A DNA stretch of 64,000 bases from Pelargonium x hortorum (taxonomy: Eukaryota > Streptophyta > Magnoliopsida > Geraniales > Geraniaceae): assembly GCA_036897525.1 (NCBI GenBank), contig JAYMTJ010000017.1, forward strand, positions 62,001 through 126,000. The letters run 5' to 3'. The notes beneath the pieces were generated by a model, which was given only the letters and a program-made list of their open reading frames with translations, had not been told where the DNA came from and did not search any database. The first letter of the stretch is position 1; the number at the start of each line of letters is the position of its first letter. Shown piece by piece: positions 11,601 through 25,748 of this stretch. Position numbers and translations under genes: made by a program.

Positions 11601-14600
11601 TATCCCTTTATAGAATAGACCTAGACCCGCCCTATTTGCTGTATACAACTCTGTATGATCAGCATTCTTTGTAGCCAGACAAGCTTGCCTTTAGAGTCAA
11701 ATAGCTCTTTAATTGTAATACCTGTTTTGTTCCTAGCCTAAACTCTTACCTATAACTATAACAGGAATCAGTATCTTCTTGGTATTATGGGTTCCCTATT
11801 GGTAGTTCTCAAGGCAGAATGCCATAAATAGAAATACCTAAGCAATTTAGACGGGTTTATGTAGTACTTTCCTAAAACAAAAACTCCTTTAGCAGCAACC
11901 TCTGCGCTTTAATCGGACTCTCTAGTAGGCGCCTTTTTATAGCATTCCTACTCTTAAGCATAACTTGTTGCATATGCATAATATTTAGACTTCTATAGGC
12001 TAATACGTTTTGAGGAAAGAGAGAGCTATGCATTTCGTAGTAGTTAGAGGAATTGGAATAGTAGAAGTAGAAGAGGCAAGAGCTTGTTGGGCTTGGTCTT
12101 GTAGCCAGGATTGTACTTTATAGCTCCTAGTAGTAAGCTAAAGTCAATTATAGGTTGAGAAATTGAGTATTATGTACATTGGACTTAAAAGCATATGAAA
12201 CTCTTATTCCATTTTACGGACATGAAAGCAATTCTCCTTCATCAGAACTCTCAAAATGAATACCCCAAACGGATTCTTTGCGCCAGTTTAGATACCTTTT
12301 AAATTAAAGATATTCCGATAAATTTGGGATTGTTACTAATTAAGCTGTTGATTTAACTCATAAAACATCTTTATTTCCTGAAATCCCTTTAACCAAAATA
12401 GAAGGACAGGTTCAGAAAATGTTGAGTTAGGATTATCTCCTTTAATTTAAGGACACTTTTCAGGAGTTGTTAGAACACAAAGCAAAGAGCTCCAATTCAG
12501 AGAGTGTGCTTCATATCTCCTAGAAATGAAATTCTTAGGAAAGGTTTCTGTTTAAGGATTTCCAGTACTATATTAAGTGTGTAAGCAAGTATAATGCTCT
12601 AGGCTAAAGGTTTCTTGACCGATATAAAGTTCTTAGATTGAACTTTAGAGAGATTTCCTACTTTATCTAACTAAACTCCATTCATGAGTATTTAGCTTCA
12701 ACCGCTCCCTGTTATGGCGTTTTCACTCGCTAAAGCATTCTCTTGCTTCCAGGCCAGGTTTCCGACTTTTGCGGATCGCACTTAAGGGGTTGCTTTTTTT
12801 TATGGAGTTCCTAGTAAATCTAAAGTCTTAAATAGAAATAGGAGCTCCTCTCACAGGAACTAAGGGCTTTCCCTTGAATTTCGAGAAAAAGTCTGAACTT
12901 CTTGGGTCATTTTATTAAGCTTGGTTCAAGTAAGAAGGTCAGAGTTAAACAAGACTTTCAGGAGTCATTTAATCTTTTCTTTTATCACTTTACTGGAAAA
13001 AAATGGGATTCAGAGTCAGAATTCTGTTAGATTTATATATTACGGCCCCTTTCCCTTGCCCTTTCAGGGAAATTCTCAAAAGCCTATATGCGGGACGCCT
13101 TTATCCGTTATTTATCTTAAATTCCTTAAGAGACTTAGAAAAGGTGAAGTATTAATTTAATTGAAAGCATACCCCCTTATCTTATCCGTTCCAAAAACTT
13201 GGAAGATATTTTATTTAAAGACTTATCGAGTTAAATTAAGTAAGCGCATTAACATTAACTCCTTATAAAAAAAATACACGCATTACTTCATAGCTGGACT
13301 ACACCAAGGAAAATCTAAGGGTCGTGCAGTATTGAAACCAGATCACAATTCTAGGGAAAATACTAGACATAAAATAAGGGGTCCTGAGGATATTTAAACC
13401 ATTATACTTCTAAGGTAAGGCTCTATTCTCCCTAATAGATACGCAACAGAGAGCAAGAGGAATTTCTCCTTTTAACAGGGAACTCTAACATCTAAGATTA
13501 TTATAATTAAGGCAAACTTACTTTTTAGAAGAGAGAAATTAATATTAACTAGAACTATACTAACTAGCTACCTTTTTATTAAAGCTCTCAGTCAATAAAG
13601 TTGAGTGAAGAAAGCAAATTAAGTACTTTAAAAGTCCGGACAGAAGTCAAAAGCGCTGATTAAGGTTAAGGTACAGATTTTTTCAAGGTCTAGCTCGTAT
13701 TTTCTTCTTTATAAGTATGATACTAAGCAAGGCTAGAAAAGCTCTATTCTATATAGAAATAGAACCTCCCGAAGTTCAAGTATACTCATAGAGTTCTTTA
13801 TTTAGGAAGTTTATATTACATAGTAAGTAAAGGTTTCCAGTCTTGTAAAAAGTGATACTACTATTTTATTTGAAAGTGTTGCGTTAGAGTTTTTTTAGTA
13901 CTGAATAGGGTATTATACACGGAGTAACTTTTGACGAGAATCCTCGTGCTTTTACTTTTACGGGTAAAGGAATTTAATAGGGTATAAAGCACTGAATATA
14001 GATATAAGTGTACTTCAGACCCGATATAAAGTCTTACTAGAATAAATACTTAAACTACTCTAATTTTTCTAAAGGGGTACTAAGCTGTAATCAAAATAGG
14101 ACTTAATTTAAGTGTACAGGATCCTTTATTTACTTAAGTTAAGGGAGAGGTGCGCGATAAGTCTCGTCTCGTCTATATAAGTGCTTGCATACTTAAACAA
14201 AGGAATACGCGTTTACTTTTAAAATACTAAGACACTTTAGGAACTATATTCACGGGAGATTTTCTAAGCACCAACTCTAAGAAAAAAATGAGAATAGGGA
14301 CCAAGAAAGACACCCTTTTACTTATATATTCATATACCTCATTTACTAAAATGGGCTAGGGTTTGTTAAATTCTATTCTTGTACGAGCTTTAGATATTTC
14401 TTTAAATATTCTATAAGCTCTTACAAGTTAGTTGTTGTATACTACATAATTTTAGCTTCGTTATTTAGGCATCAAAAGAATCCCCGCAATAATTTTCTTG
14501 GACAGGGCGCACCGTACTTATATCTATTACTTTACCAGTAACCATTCAGAAACTTATAGTAACAGAAGCTATAGGAGTCCTTCCTTGGATAACCTATTCC

Positions 14601-17600
14601 GGGAGACGTCTAGCTAGTACGAGCCTTTCTCGCTAGTAATTAAAATTAGAGTGTGCGAAAGAAGTATAAACCTAGGGCAAGTCCTTATTTATGTATTACA
14701 ACCCAGAATAATAGTAAATACATTGTATAGTTTTTTTTTAGTGTGCGCTAACTTTTGGTTCTTATCTTAAAGTTCTCCTGTTATATATAATATAAGATAA
14801 GCAAAAAAAAATCAAAGACTTGTTATATTAGGCATAATGACCCCCATTAATATCTATCTACTTTTGGGCATATATTGGCGTTGGTAAATTATCAAATAAA
14901 AGAAATATTCGTATATAATACAGCGGGGACACAAGTGGAAGTAAATTATGAATCTAAAACTACGTACTAGCAACGAACTAGATTTAAATAGAGCAACTCT
15001 GAACTTGGCATTTCCTTGAGTTTTTGCTTTACCTTAACAACCAACCCAAGAACAATTTTATGAAAAAAAACTGCGAGCTTTGAGTAATCTTTAAAACGGG
15101 ATATAAGCTGCTTCCTATGAAATACCCCCAAAAGTATACCTTTACGAGATTTCTAACTGGTGCTACAATTCAGGCTTTACTATTATATAAGTCTTTAGTC
15201 CTTACTTAAATTTCGATAACTTATTTTTAGTAGAACCCATCTCCGCCGATAGGAGTCCCTAAAGAATTCGGAAAAAGAGATACCTATTTTCTTGTATTGA
15301 TAAATATCTAAACTTTGTTTAGTAGAAAACCCCTAAACTTCCGGATTAGAAGTAAGATTAGTCACCACAGAGAAGTCCCTTCCTAATAACCTAAAATTCT
15401 AAAACCGGAACAAGAGCTCACGATTTCCGTGTAAACTGTAAACAATCTAGAACTTAACCAACTTAGCTTACAGGATTCTACTTATTCTTTTCTTTATATT
15501 CCCATATTACTTATTTATAAGCCCGAGAACTAACTTACTTATATAACTTTCTTTTCATTTGCTTCCCTAATTATACTATAAACGTTAAGGCCAACACTGT
15601 AAACTTCTCTACTAGATCCTAAAGACCCATCCTGGAAAGCTTGTCCCAGTCCTAGGAACCTACCCAAACTCACTAACAAGTCCAAAGTAATCCCTGAACT
15701 CCCAACTCAATCCTATGCCTGTTCTAACCAAGCTAAAGGTCCTTGCGCAATACCAGCATCTACTTCTTCTTAGGAATCCCTTTCACCACTAATACTCTTT
15801 TCTTTCGTGTGCAACATATATTCCTTGATTAGAAACACCTAGAAAACCGAGGACTTTCTCTATTATAATTAGATAGGAGATCCACTTAGTTTTGAGGAGA
15901 AGGACTCTGGAACCTAGGATTGGATTTGTAGGATGGGATTGCCCAAGTTACAAATACTGGGTACTGGTTTAGCAGTTAAATACAGGCCAAGGGAAGGTCT
16001 ATCTGATGTTGCAGTGTTGCTAATACTCCTGTCGACTGAATAACTATAACTTAATACAGAATCTATTTGTAAAAGCTAGGAATCCCTTCTTATAAAGGAA
16101 AACTATTTACTAATATATAAGTTATTTCGGTTTTGGTTGACATTAGAATCCCTGAATTAAGGGAGCTTCTTATACACATATCTTATTACAGGTTATAGCC
16201 TTGCAATAATGAGGAGTTTTGTAAAATAAGCTAAACTACTAACTAATTTTCATATAAAACTAATCAAGTAAAGCACAAGATCTATCCTTTAAGAAAGAGT
16301 ATTGCAAACAAGGACAAAAAAGCCACGGAGGTCCCTACTTGTACGAAAAAGTCCCTATCAACTCGTTTTAAACCAACGTAATTAAGTATCTGGTTACTAA
16401 TCCATTTAGTGATTTTAGATCTACGACAAGTAACTTTAAATATTGTAATTCTTAAATTATCTGAGTTTGAACACCCTTTTTTTTGTCTCGATATCGTGAG
16501 AGTTAATAGTTTAGCTTCGAGTTTCTACTACCAAATAAAAAGTATAGGAGCCTCTAAATCTTTTTTTTAGTTAGCTCACCAGCCATATGAATCTCTTTAG
16601 AGCTTATACTCTCTTCGTAGTTTATTAAGTAATTCAATTACTAAAGTCTAGGTATTCAGAACTGGTTATAATGGCTTTATACCATTAAGTGTCGTTCTAG
16701 ATTTAGCAAGTCAACTAATATAAATCTTCCTAAATCTAAGCCATCTTATGTTCTAATTAATACAGAAAAACCCTGAACCACCCATTTTGGAATCTCTTAG
16801 ATAAGGTTCTATTAGAAATGCAAATATTCCTTAGTCTAAAGACTAAAGTTAGTGGCAGCTTAGGATAGAAGAGTAAAACCCTATGAAAGCACAACCCTTT
16901 TATTTAAGTCCAAAATTAGCAATAGTGTCTCAGAAAACTAGAATGACTGGAAAAGGGTAAACCCATTAAATAAAAACTTTGATTTTTAGGGGCGCACGGC
17001 ATAGTATTTAGCTAAAAAAGACTCTACAGTTAACGTTTCCGACTCAAAATCCTAGCTAGAAAACCTTAAGACTAAGTGCTATTTAATATAGGTAGGTTTC
17101 TTTTCTTTTTTTATAGATTTTGACTTATATCGACCTGAACCATCGACACTCTGCTATTTTAAGCTTTAACCATTAAAAGTTAGAATATTCCAGAAGAGGG
17201 GCCTTTATTTAGAAAGGGGTAAGGTAAGACTCGTTTCGAGAAAAGAAATATTACTTAATATATAGAATAGGCCTCTTTTTTTATTTTGCATTCTCCTAAT
17301 ATAATAAAAGAAAGACTACAAAATTCCCCATTTCTTTTTTTTATCTGGTTAGTCAAAGCTATAACCAGTAAGAATTTAGGGCCTACCTAGGAGACCCTCT
17401 CCTTATAACAGGAATCCTCACTAGAGAAAGCGTGTATATTTTAAGCTAGGAACCGGCCCGGGACGTGACACCTCTAATATATGTTCTATACAGTTCCGAG
17501 CTGTATTGTGTAACACAAGGAAAAGCATTAACCGAGAGACTCCCACTCAAGGGACTGCTTGTATACTTTTATAGAATTGAGAAATTATTGAGTATTTTAG

Positions 17601-17830
17601 ATTGAAAATGGATTCCTAAGGGGAGTAGAGTAATAAATAACAGGTAGGGAATACAGGCTTTCAAAGCTTTCTTGTAGCTTTACTAGGTTGCTAGGATACG
17701 ACTTCCATTCTTTTTCTTTGCTAAGACTTTATAGAAATAGGGAAAGCTGACATTAAACCAAGTTTAAGAAAAATCAATCACTTAGATAGTAATAAAAAAA
17801 GTAGTCAACTCATTTATGGGAAGACCTATT
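8656..17830. other. Long gene-free stretch
   Basis: More than 9 kb without a recognisable gene on either strand. Weak T-arm-like motifs on the minus strand lie at 9291-9304 and 10717-10730 (GAATTGAACTCCAG on plus). The second follows a GTTGTTAACAAC palindrome, but neither folds into a full tRNA. A GAAATTCTTAGGA word near 12.5 kb recalls small-subunit rRNA, but no neighbouring rRNA motif supports it. Confidence 0.55.
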
Positions 17831-17924
17831 GGAGGAATGGCCGAGCGGTTTATGGCATTGGTTTGCTAAATCAACATACGGGGTGGTCAACCTTGTATCA
17901 TGGGTTCAAATCCCATTTCCTCCG
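17831..17924 (+). tRNA. trnS(gcu): tRNA-Ser (anticodon GCU), organelle-like
   Basis: Decodes AGC/AGU serine codons. The acceptor stem GGAGGAA (17831-17837) pairs perfectly with TTCCTCC (17917-17923), with discriminator G at 17924. A short D stem pairs GCC (17840-17842) with GGC (17854-17856). The anticodon stem TTGGT (17858-17862) pairs with ATCAA (17870-17874) with one G-U pair, and the loop TTGCTAA carries GCT at 17865-17867. The long variable arm of a class II tRNA runs 17875-17899: ATAC pairs with GTAT and GGT with ACC. The T stem ATGGG (17900-17904) pairs with CCCAT (17912-17916) around the loop TTCAAAT. No 3' CCA is encoded. The body resembles plant-type mitochondrial tRNA-Ser(GCU) from memory; a bacterial or plastid origin fits less well. 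No neighbouring gene is visible. Every helix is intact, so the gene is probably functional. Confidence 0.96.
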
Positions 17925-18908
17925 AACACAAGCAAGTCTTTTTAGCAAAGTTCAAAAAGTACTTTTATGCAGGATTTAACCTAAATTTTAGTACTAGATT
18001 AGATTAGTTAAACTCTTTTACTTTTAATCTATCTAATTACAGAAAATCCCCCACAGAATGTCTAGCTATCTCAGTAATTTTCTTGATTGCGACTCTGTAT
18101 CAACAGCATACCCCCGGAAAAGTGCCTTTTTCCTTTTTTATTAAAGTTTTCCTTTTCTTTTATATTATATCCTAAGTCTTTTGTTAAAGCTGTGAAATTT
18201 AGTATTCCTTTCAGTTCAGATAGAGTTTTCTATTAAAACTAGTGTTATACCCTCTTTAATCTAGATACCCATCAAAAACTTTACATATATACATACTATC
18301 ATTTTAGGTCCCTAAAATCTGTACACACTCAAACCAAGACCTAGATTCTAAGTAAGAAAACCGGCGAGATTAAAGACTGCGAAAGGAGTATACAATTAAT
18401 AAACGTGGAGTTCCGCGAGTAATAGCGTACGAATTTCTCTAGCCCCGTAAGGAAACACTTAAAAGAAATAGAAAATGGCTTGTGAAAAGCAGCAGTAATT
18501 ACTATATAAACTACGAATGTCGTAAATCCAAAACTAAAAAAGCTTTAGAGTTCTTAGTTTCACTATAATAGAGCTTTTGGTAGCTGAGCTTTAGACCCTG
18601 TTTCTATACTTGAGAATCCCTTACTATTACTCGAATTCATTATGAATAACTTTTTTTATTTGGCTAAGGCAAGAGAGCTTTATTTTAGAGGGGTACTCTT
18701 GAGGTTAGAAAAAGATGCCCAAGTAATAAGCGGAGCTTTACCAAAACAAATTAAGGAAAATGCTCTAAATTTTTGACTATAAGTCATTTTTTTGTAGCCT
18801 TCAATTTAAGCCCCGTAAAATTTCTTACTTGTTTTGAGAGGAAAGACCTCCTAGGAGGGTGGAGCTAAGGCTTACTCGAATAACGTTTTGTAGACATACG
18901 CGCAAAAT

Positions 18909-18927
18909 AGAGGTTTTTTTTACCTCT
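18909..18927. repeat. Hairpin with T-rich loop
   Basis: AGAGGT (18909-18914) pairs with ACCTCT (18922-18927) around a seven-T loop. The flanks AAAATAGA and CTATTTT can add further pairing. It may be a transcript end or processing signal, but no gene lies nearby. Confidence 0.35.
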
Positions 18928-19971
18928 TTTCTATTTTCTATAACACACTTCTTGGAACTAAGCCTAAAACCGGCTTTCTTTTAGCGGAATAAACCGCACT
19001 ATTACTTGATACTAAATATTCTTGTCTTGTATCAGGAAGCTCTCTTTGTATATATTAGCTTTAACTTGATAACGTAGGCATACTTCTTGTTTCTTTCGGC
19101 TGATAAACTCGGATACTGTTATGGATACGAAACTCTTATATATTTGATAGGTCTTTTACGCTAGTCGCTCAATGGCCTTCATAATAAGCAATCACAATCC
19201 TAGCACTTTCCCTCTCATAAAACTTTTCTATTACTTGCTTTTCATCCCGGGTTCCATCTGCAACAAGAGAATCCATTTAGACTGTGCATCAAGCCATCGA
19301 GCAACACTAGCATTCGACTGCTATTGGACAGCTGTGTATTTAAATACTAGCCTTTCTTTTTTATAAACTTAACAAAGGGGCCCCTAACAGATAATTTAAA
19401 GGGTTTGTACTTTATGTGGGAGCTTTTTTAGGTTATCTTGGAGTGCTTATACTTTGTTCAGGAAATTTGTGCTAGTTAATTTAATAGGAAAATTGGCCTG
19501 CTTATGACTTCTAAATACCCAGAAAATCCTGCTACCTTAATAGTAAACTATTCTGAAATACAGAATTGACTTTTTATGTAATGCAAACGGTAAGGTAAGT
19601 GTTCTTGGTAAAACAAAACCCGATTTTCTTTTCTTGAGTAGTAAAGTAAAGTAAAAAAGAATCTTGAAAGTTTTCGATATATCTAGAGTTAGAATAGGGT
19701 TCAGTATCAGATAGTGGCTTTGAACTATACAAGAAAGAATCCACATAAAATCCTTGGAAATTTGAACTTATAGGATCTAAAAACACTTAGTTTCGTTTTA
19801 CCCCCTAATAAAAATTCTGGGACTTCTTGCTTGAGGACTTGAGGTACTTATTAATTTCTTTATTTTTAGCTTCTTTATTTAGGTAATTCCCATTTTAGAA
19901 AAAGGTAATAGGTAATAGTTAGGCGTATTTTACTTTTACGTATCTTTTTGTGGATAAGTCGGCCTTTCCAA

Positions 19972-19992
19972 AAGGCTTTTTTCGTAGTGCAA
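19972..19992 (+). terminator. Terminator-like hairpin with T tract
   Basis: GCCTTT (19972-19977) pairs perfectly with AAAGGC (19981-19986) over a three-base loop, followed at once by six T (19987-19992). This is the form of a bacterial-type intrinsic terminator. No upstream gene was found within 2 kb, so function is unproven. Confidence 0.35.
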
Positions 19993-22198
19993 AAATCGTA
20001 TAGAAGCTAATATTTGCTTAAATAAAGAAAGAGAAGCATATGTTTTCTAGTTAGAAACTAAAGATTTCTCTCTTTTTTACCCTTCTGAAATCAAGTGATT
20101 AAGTGAATTCACGAGACTCTGTAATTTACGTGAAAACGTGCTGCTTCAACTGAGAAAGACTTGGGTTCAAGTGCTGCCATCCTAGTCTCGGACCCTTGCT
20201 CTTCTTATTTTTATGGATTGCGGTACACTCAAGTAAGGGATGTTAGTACTTTCTTAGTAGGCCGCCCCTAAATATTTAGTTTTTTATGCAGATGCCGCAT
20301 AATAAAGCATGTTCTTATTATTAAGTCCTTAAAGCTGTAAAAAAACCATAGACTCTAATAACTTAGATTTTTTAGAGATAATAATTAATATGCAGACTTA
20401 CAAACTTTTTTAGTTCTTAAATTTCTTTTTATATACCAAACGGATCCGTCAATCTCAGGAGGTACTAAAAGTAATTCATTTTTTAAGACCTTAGTCTAAG
20501 GGGAACTTATCCTTTTTTTACAATACCATAGATAGTCAAATTACTTTAGAGCAAAGTCTATATACAAATATAGCGTATACAAATTCCACTTAATAGAAAA
20601 GGGTTAGCACAAAAAAAGTATAATAAGATTCCACGCTTTAACTAAGTTTAGAGTAAAGTAATATGAGTGGACTGTAATTCCGACATTTATCAATATACTA
20701 AGGTCTTCTGCACTATTAGTAATCCTAAATTACTAAGTATTGTATTATAGAGATTAAAAAATAAAGGAAACCGGGAAAAGCTTCACTTTTCATTTTTGTT
20801 TTGGAATAATATTATATACATATAATATAGTATTAGCCCTGAGTATACAAGCAACTTACGGATTGTGAAGCTCATCAAAAGTATGTGTTTCGAATGGGAC
20901 TCTTTTCATTTAAAAAATGATAGATTATTGCATTTTACAACAAATAGGGGTCTGTCGTCGTATAGCCCGGTGTCACTAATATGAGTATTTGTATTGCCAA
21001 GATGTACAATCTCTAACCTAATAGCATATGCGTAAGGGAATCGAAAGTGCAACTTTATTAGAAGCATTTCAAACAGGAACACTAAAAAAAAGTAGGAGTC
21101 GGTTACTTTTCGAAAGTTAGTCTAAGACTTGAAAAAGACCTTTTCCTGAGCGCTCCACCACGCGAACCGGTACAAGTATAGGATCCCATTTTCAAGAAAT
21201 TGTTGTTTCTTTAGGAATGGAATAGATTACGTATCGAGCTCAACGAATCCATAAAATAATATAGTAGAGTACATCCGAATAACAGATTTATACCGACCTT
21301 TAAAATACAAGATACCTTAGGTAAAAAAAGCCATGAAACTAAATCTTATACCTTAGAAGCACTTTAAAATTTATTGAGTTATGGGTTTTCCAATTATAGA
21401 GATTCCTTCCGAGTCAGGGTTGACAAATTGCTTATATCCGGTTCTTGAAAGACAGCCTTACATACTTAGCAAAAGGCCACTTTATCTGTAGTTTGTAAGT
21501 CTCTATATGCTAAGCCTGGAGATTTCCTCAAGTATAGGCTCACTTTTTTTTTTATTGTAACAAATGTCTCTATCTTATTTCTTGAAGGGTATTAACCCTA
21601 ACTCTCTTTTTTAACGGCCTTTCTTGATGAGAGGTACTAAATAAGTAGCTAAAGTCTTCCTTATCAATTTTCATTTCAGATATATCAGGACTAAATTAAA
21701 GGGTAGGTAGATAAGTCTTCTTACTTGGTTGTTAAATCTACGATAGGACATTGAAATCCTGATGTTTTTTTACGTGTTTAAAGCTGAGGAAGTACTCTTT
21801 TTTTCATATTTATAATTTTGTTAATAAGGATTACTCCCTTCTCAGAAAGAGGTTTTTTATTTTTTATGTAGAAACTCTTGTCTATATCTTTGAGTTTGCA
21901 GTCTTTATAGGGGTCCCCTGGTACGTAGCTTATCTATTCTAAGAAAATTCTAGATTGTGTACATTTAAGGTAAGGGTATAATCCCTTTTTTTTTTTCAGT
22001 TAGTCGGGTTTTTTGTTCTACTTTTACACAAAAAAGCTTTTATCGAGTAAAGTACAAGACTTTAGGGCCTTAAGGAAGGCTTAGTATATTTTGTATTAGC
22101 TGAGGGGTTATAAGAAACTAATTCAGGTAATTGGGGTTTAAACTATACTTTTTTTTTTATACGTGGGTGGAGTACCTATATTATATATAACCTTTTCT

Positions 22199-22216
22199 GG
22201 TCTAAATATTTAGACC
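22199..22216. repeat. Perfect 18-bp palindrome
   Basis: GGTCTAAATATTTAGACC is its own reverse complement. It could form a cruciform or bind a dimeric protein. No gene adjoins it. Confidence 0.5.
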
Positions 22217-24234
22217 GATGTTTGACAAAAATCCTAAGGAACAGCTTATAGGGTAGGGAAATAAATGCTTTTTTGAGAAAGGTAAAACTTTGGGTTTAGA
22301 GCTATTGGATATCTCCTTGTTTTTCCTATCTTATAACTTAAAAGTTGTTAGAGTTGGTTTTCTCTAGTAGGTCGTATTTTGTGTAGATTTCGCGGGTACT
22401 AGGTATGCATGCCTTCTGAGCGGAGTATTTATTATATACCAAGTGAAAGTATTTCAATTAGTCCCTTGTATCAGAACTGCGTGCATCCTTTCTAGCATAA
22501 CCCTTGTAATAGATATTCCTCGCTTTATCGCTCGCTTGCTTGCCATTTTCTCTATCTTGACTCTGGTAACCCTTTATTCAATCAGGTATTGGAACTTTTG
22601 TTTAGTTAGTTATTCTGTTAGTCGTAAGTAGTTTAGTGCATTCTTGTAATAGTTCTCTCTTGGATAATCCCTGTCTTTCGAATACCTTAAACTGTTCCCA
22701 GTCTTTCACATTCCTTTATCCCATACTTTCCAGTAGAGGTTAAAAGAGGTCCCTTATTGTCAAAGGATGACCGCCTCCGAAAAAAGGGGAGAATCACGCA
22801 AGAGCTGGGATACAATAGAAATCAAGGAAGTAAGAGAAAGATGGGCTTCTACTTTCCTTCTTATTATGTGCATGTATTACGAGGTGTATTGGTATCCATC
22901 TGTCAACTTTATGAATTTCATAGTCCATTTAGGGCTTTCAGGTTGTACTAACTATTTTATTGGTGAACACTCATTCCATTTTTTCGAAAGCTAAGAATAG
23001 TTGATAACACACCTTTGTTTAGGAACGCATGGATAGGTATTTCGGGCCTTAGTCATTCCATCCCAGAGATAGTCCTGATCGAAATCAAATAGGATTTGGC
23101 AGCTAAATAAAGGATTTATAAGACTTAGAAGAGTTCAATTCAAGTTTAGTCATTTAATTTATGAAGGTGTCAATTTGAATTGCCAGGTTTTATTTGCATT
23201 GTGTTCTATCATAGGATAGAGAACCCGTAAGGAAGGAGTAACCAGGATAATTAGTAACTATAGGAATTGTTGCTTTCCTTAGACCAGAAGATACCTAGAG
23301 TTTAGAGCTTGTCTCTTTGTCCTTAGAGGAGTTTCCTATATTAATATTCTCAGAGTATGCTAGGAAATCCGAGTCTTAGTTTTTCAATATGTGTAACTGA
23401 GACTACGCCGGTAAATAAAGTAATACAATAAATCCCTATCCTTAAGGTTGCCCAACTCTGAATAATTAAGGTATCCCTCACTTTTGAAACACTCATAAGC
23501 TAACCTTCTAAGCAAGTGAAAGCTCTATCTATTAAGTGATTCTCCTCTTGAGATCCTAAAAAACGCAAATAGGTTAGGTCCTTACTAAATATCAAATGGA
23601 GAAAATAGAGCTTGTTGTAATTAACACCCATTTTTGTTTAGCTATAGGTGCTGGAAAATCCTGCCTATTACTTATTACTTATTACTTCCCTTAATAGAGA
23701 GACTTAACAACAGGAAATAGCTACTAATGTAATGAGCTTCCCCTTTGTTACTCGGGATACTAGAAGACTAACATAGAAACTCACCGAAAGAGCTTCCCTT
23801 AACCTAACTATCTACTTGCAAAAATATAAGAAGACTCCTAAGCGTGCGGGATAGGCTGTAACTTCTTGGAATCATCTTACAGTTGTCTATATAGTTTAGG
23901 AATTAATAATAAATAGACTATAGGCTATACTATATTTTAAATATTCCTAATCTAATGTATTTATTTATTCCACAGAATACAGAAAACAGATACCCTATTT
24001 ATTTGGGAGTGCGAGCCTGTTCCTGCTGGTATCGTGGCGGGTAATAGAACTGTTTACGGAGGAAAACTGAATGCCCCTTAAAGGGAATAAATCTTCTTAA
24101 CAAATTCTCGGACTTGAATAGCGTAAACCTCTAACCAACTCTTTTGCTTAATTACTTTTAGCTTATCCGTACCGTAAGATGCCCGAAACCTTTGACTTTG
24201 CTTTATAGCTCTATAGCAGGGCGTGGGTGCTTCT

Positions 24235-24246
24235 AGGGGGCCCCCT
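24235..24246. repeat. GC-only palindrome AGGGGGCCCCCT
   Basis: Ten consecutive G/C bases (GGGGGCCCCC) in sequence that is otherwise about two-thirds A+T. The 12-bp unit is a perfect palindrome. Function unknown. Confidence 0.5.
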
Positions 24247-25631
24247 TATAACTTAGAGATGAACTAAGTCCTAGATTACAAGAGAAATACTGCAGTACAA
24301 GAAATGCTTATTGATTGTGACGGTACTAAGAACTAATTATGTCCCATATAAATAAATCAAGGAGTAAAACCCCAGCAGAAGGAATACCTTAAAAAAGCCG
24401 ATACCATTTTCTGGATTCTAGCGCCTCCCTGTTAAGCGCGAACCCAAGAAACCCTTTTCTTTCTATTTATCGTTACAGACATCAAGAGTCTGACCAACAA
24501 AAGCTGGCAATCTTAATCCTTGGCGCGGCGCTCAGGGGCGGATACAAAGTGATCTAGTACCTTTATTTATTATATATAGGATGTGCTATCTAGGAGTGCT
24601 CAATTCCTATGGAGAAATAAGATAAAGTTTGAGTCAATTTCTAGTTCTAAAAGTAACATATTATATAAAGTGGAATAAGAAGCGTACTAAAGTGTACGAA
24701 ACTCTACTGAAAATCTGTTGATGCTTATTAAACAAACAGGGAAAACACAAATTTAGACCTACTTTATTTTATTTAAGCTGTTCAATTTCTGAGGGTCTTT
24801 TAAAGAAAGAAAGCAGAAACTGGGTTTTAGCTCTTTGTCACTTGCGGATCTGATCCTAGCGAAGTCACTTGTAAGAAAATCCTGAGGAACAAAATGCAGT
24901 GCTATCTTTATCTCCTTTCATTTAGTCAAAACTTGTACTTGGAAAAAAACTCTAATAACTAAATTCTTTCCACCTTATTAAGGGACTAAATGACTCTGAA
25001 TGTAGTCTATATGCAGGACCCGGGCTACACTTTAAATTACCTATAAAAGTATATAAAATCTGATAAAGAAAACCTTATTTACCTAGAATAGGGAAAGAAC
25101 TTTGAATAGTTCTTGAGGATATTGTAGATTAAAAAAGATTATCAACAACTTACTTGGACTGGGCCTACACCCCTTAACTTCTCTTTTCTTTGTCAAACCT
25201 AGGAATTCTCGATCCATCCCAAATGGAGTCGCCAGAGAGAGCCCTAATTTTCCTTACTATTTATTACTAAAGTTATAAAAAGCCTTACTTAAACAGGGCT
25301 AGTGCGCTTTTTTTTTCTACTGTAGTGCGAATCTTTTTAGAAGTGAAACTCGACCGCATTAGAGATAAAAGGGGTCGTAAAAAAAAGCTGACAAAGGTTT
25401 TAGCTTATAGAGTGTCCTCATTGTTGTAAGAGATGGGGACTTTTGATTTGTTATTATAGACTATTCAAGGTTTTTGCTTCTATTAATTACCAAGCCCTTT
25501 TAAATGAGGTTCTGTATAACGTAACTTATATACTCTCTTACGATTCTTAATTTGTAGACCGTGCGGGAACCCCCTATAAGTAGAACTCGATTTATATCTT
25601 AAATTTCTATCAAAGTAATAATATTTAATAA

Positions 25632-25748
25632 AATAAGTCTCATAAGACTAAGAAAGCTATGAAGATAATACTGAGTACAACAGGTATAGCTGCAAAGACT
25701 AGGACAGCTCTCAAGAAAGGTATAGGTATTCGGGAGATCAAGAACTAA
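25632..25748 (+). pseudogene. Basic-peptide family frame (38 codons)
   Basis: A plus-strand frame between stops. It begins NKSHKTKKAMKII and continues STTGIAAKTRTALKKGIGI to a REIKN end, using GGT ATA, AAG and ACA codons repeatedly. STTGIAAK closely matches RTGIVAKKRKGIAAK at 28179 and ASTGMSKK at 40495; LKKGI is close to LNKGI at 2116. An in-frame ATG stands at residue 10. About one residue in three is Lys or Arg. No known domain. This is one of the clearest members because three separate family words appear in the same order as elsewhere. It may be a short real gene, a relic, or translated repeat DNA. Confidence 0.36.

Larger units (their letters stand above)
17925..25631. other. Long gene-free stretch downstream of the tRNA
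   Basis: No gene recognised. It holds several self-complementary elements listed separately (18904, 19972, 22199, 24235) and a TTACTTA microrepeat around 23667-23688. No frame shows a known motif. Confidence 0.55.

Noticed and set aside
12500-12560. GAAATTCTTAGGA, resembling a conserved small-subunit rRNA word
   Set aside because: None of the other universal rRNA motifs occurs nearby in order, so it is taken as coincidence.
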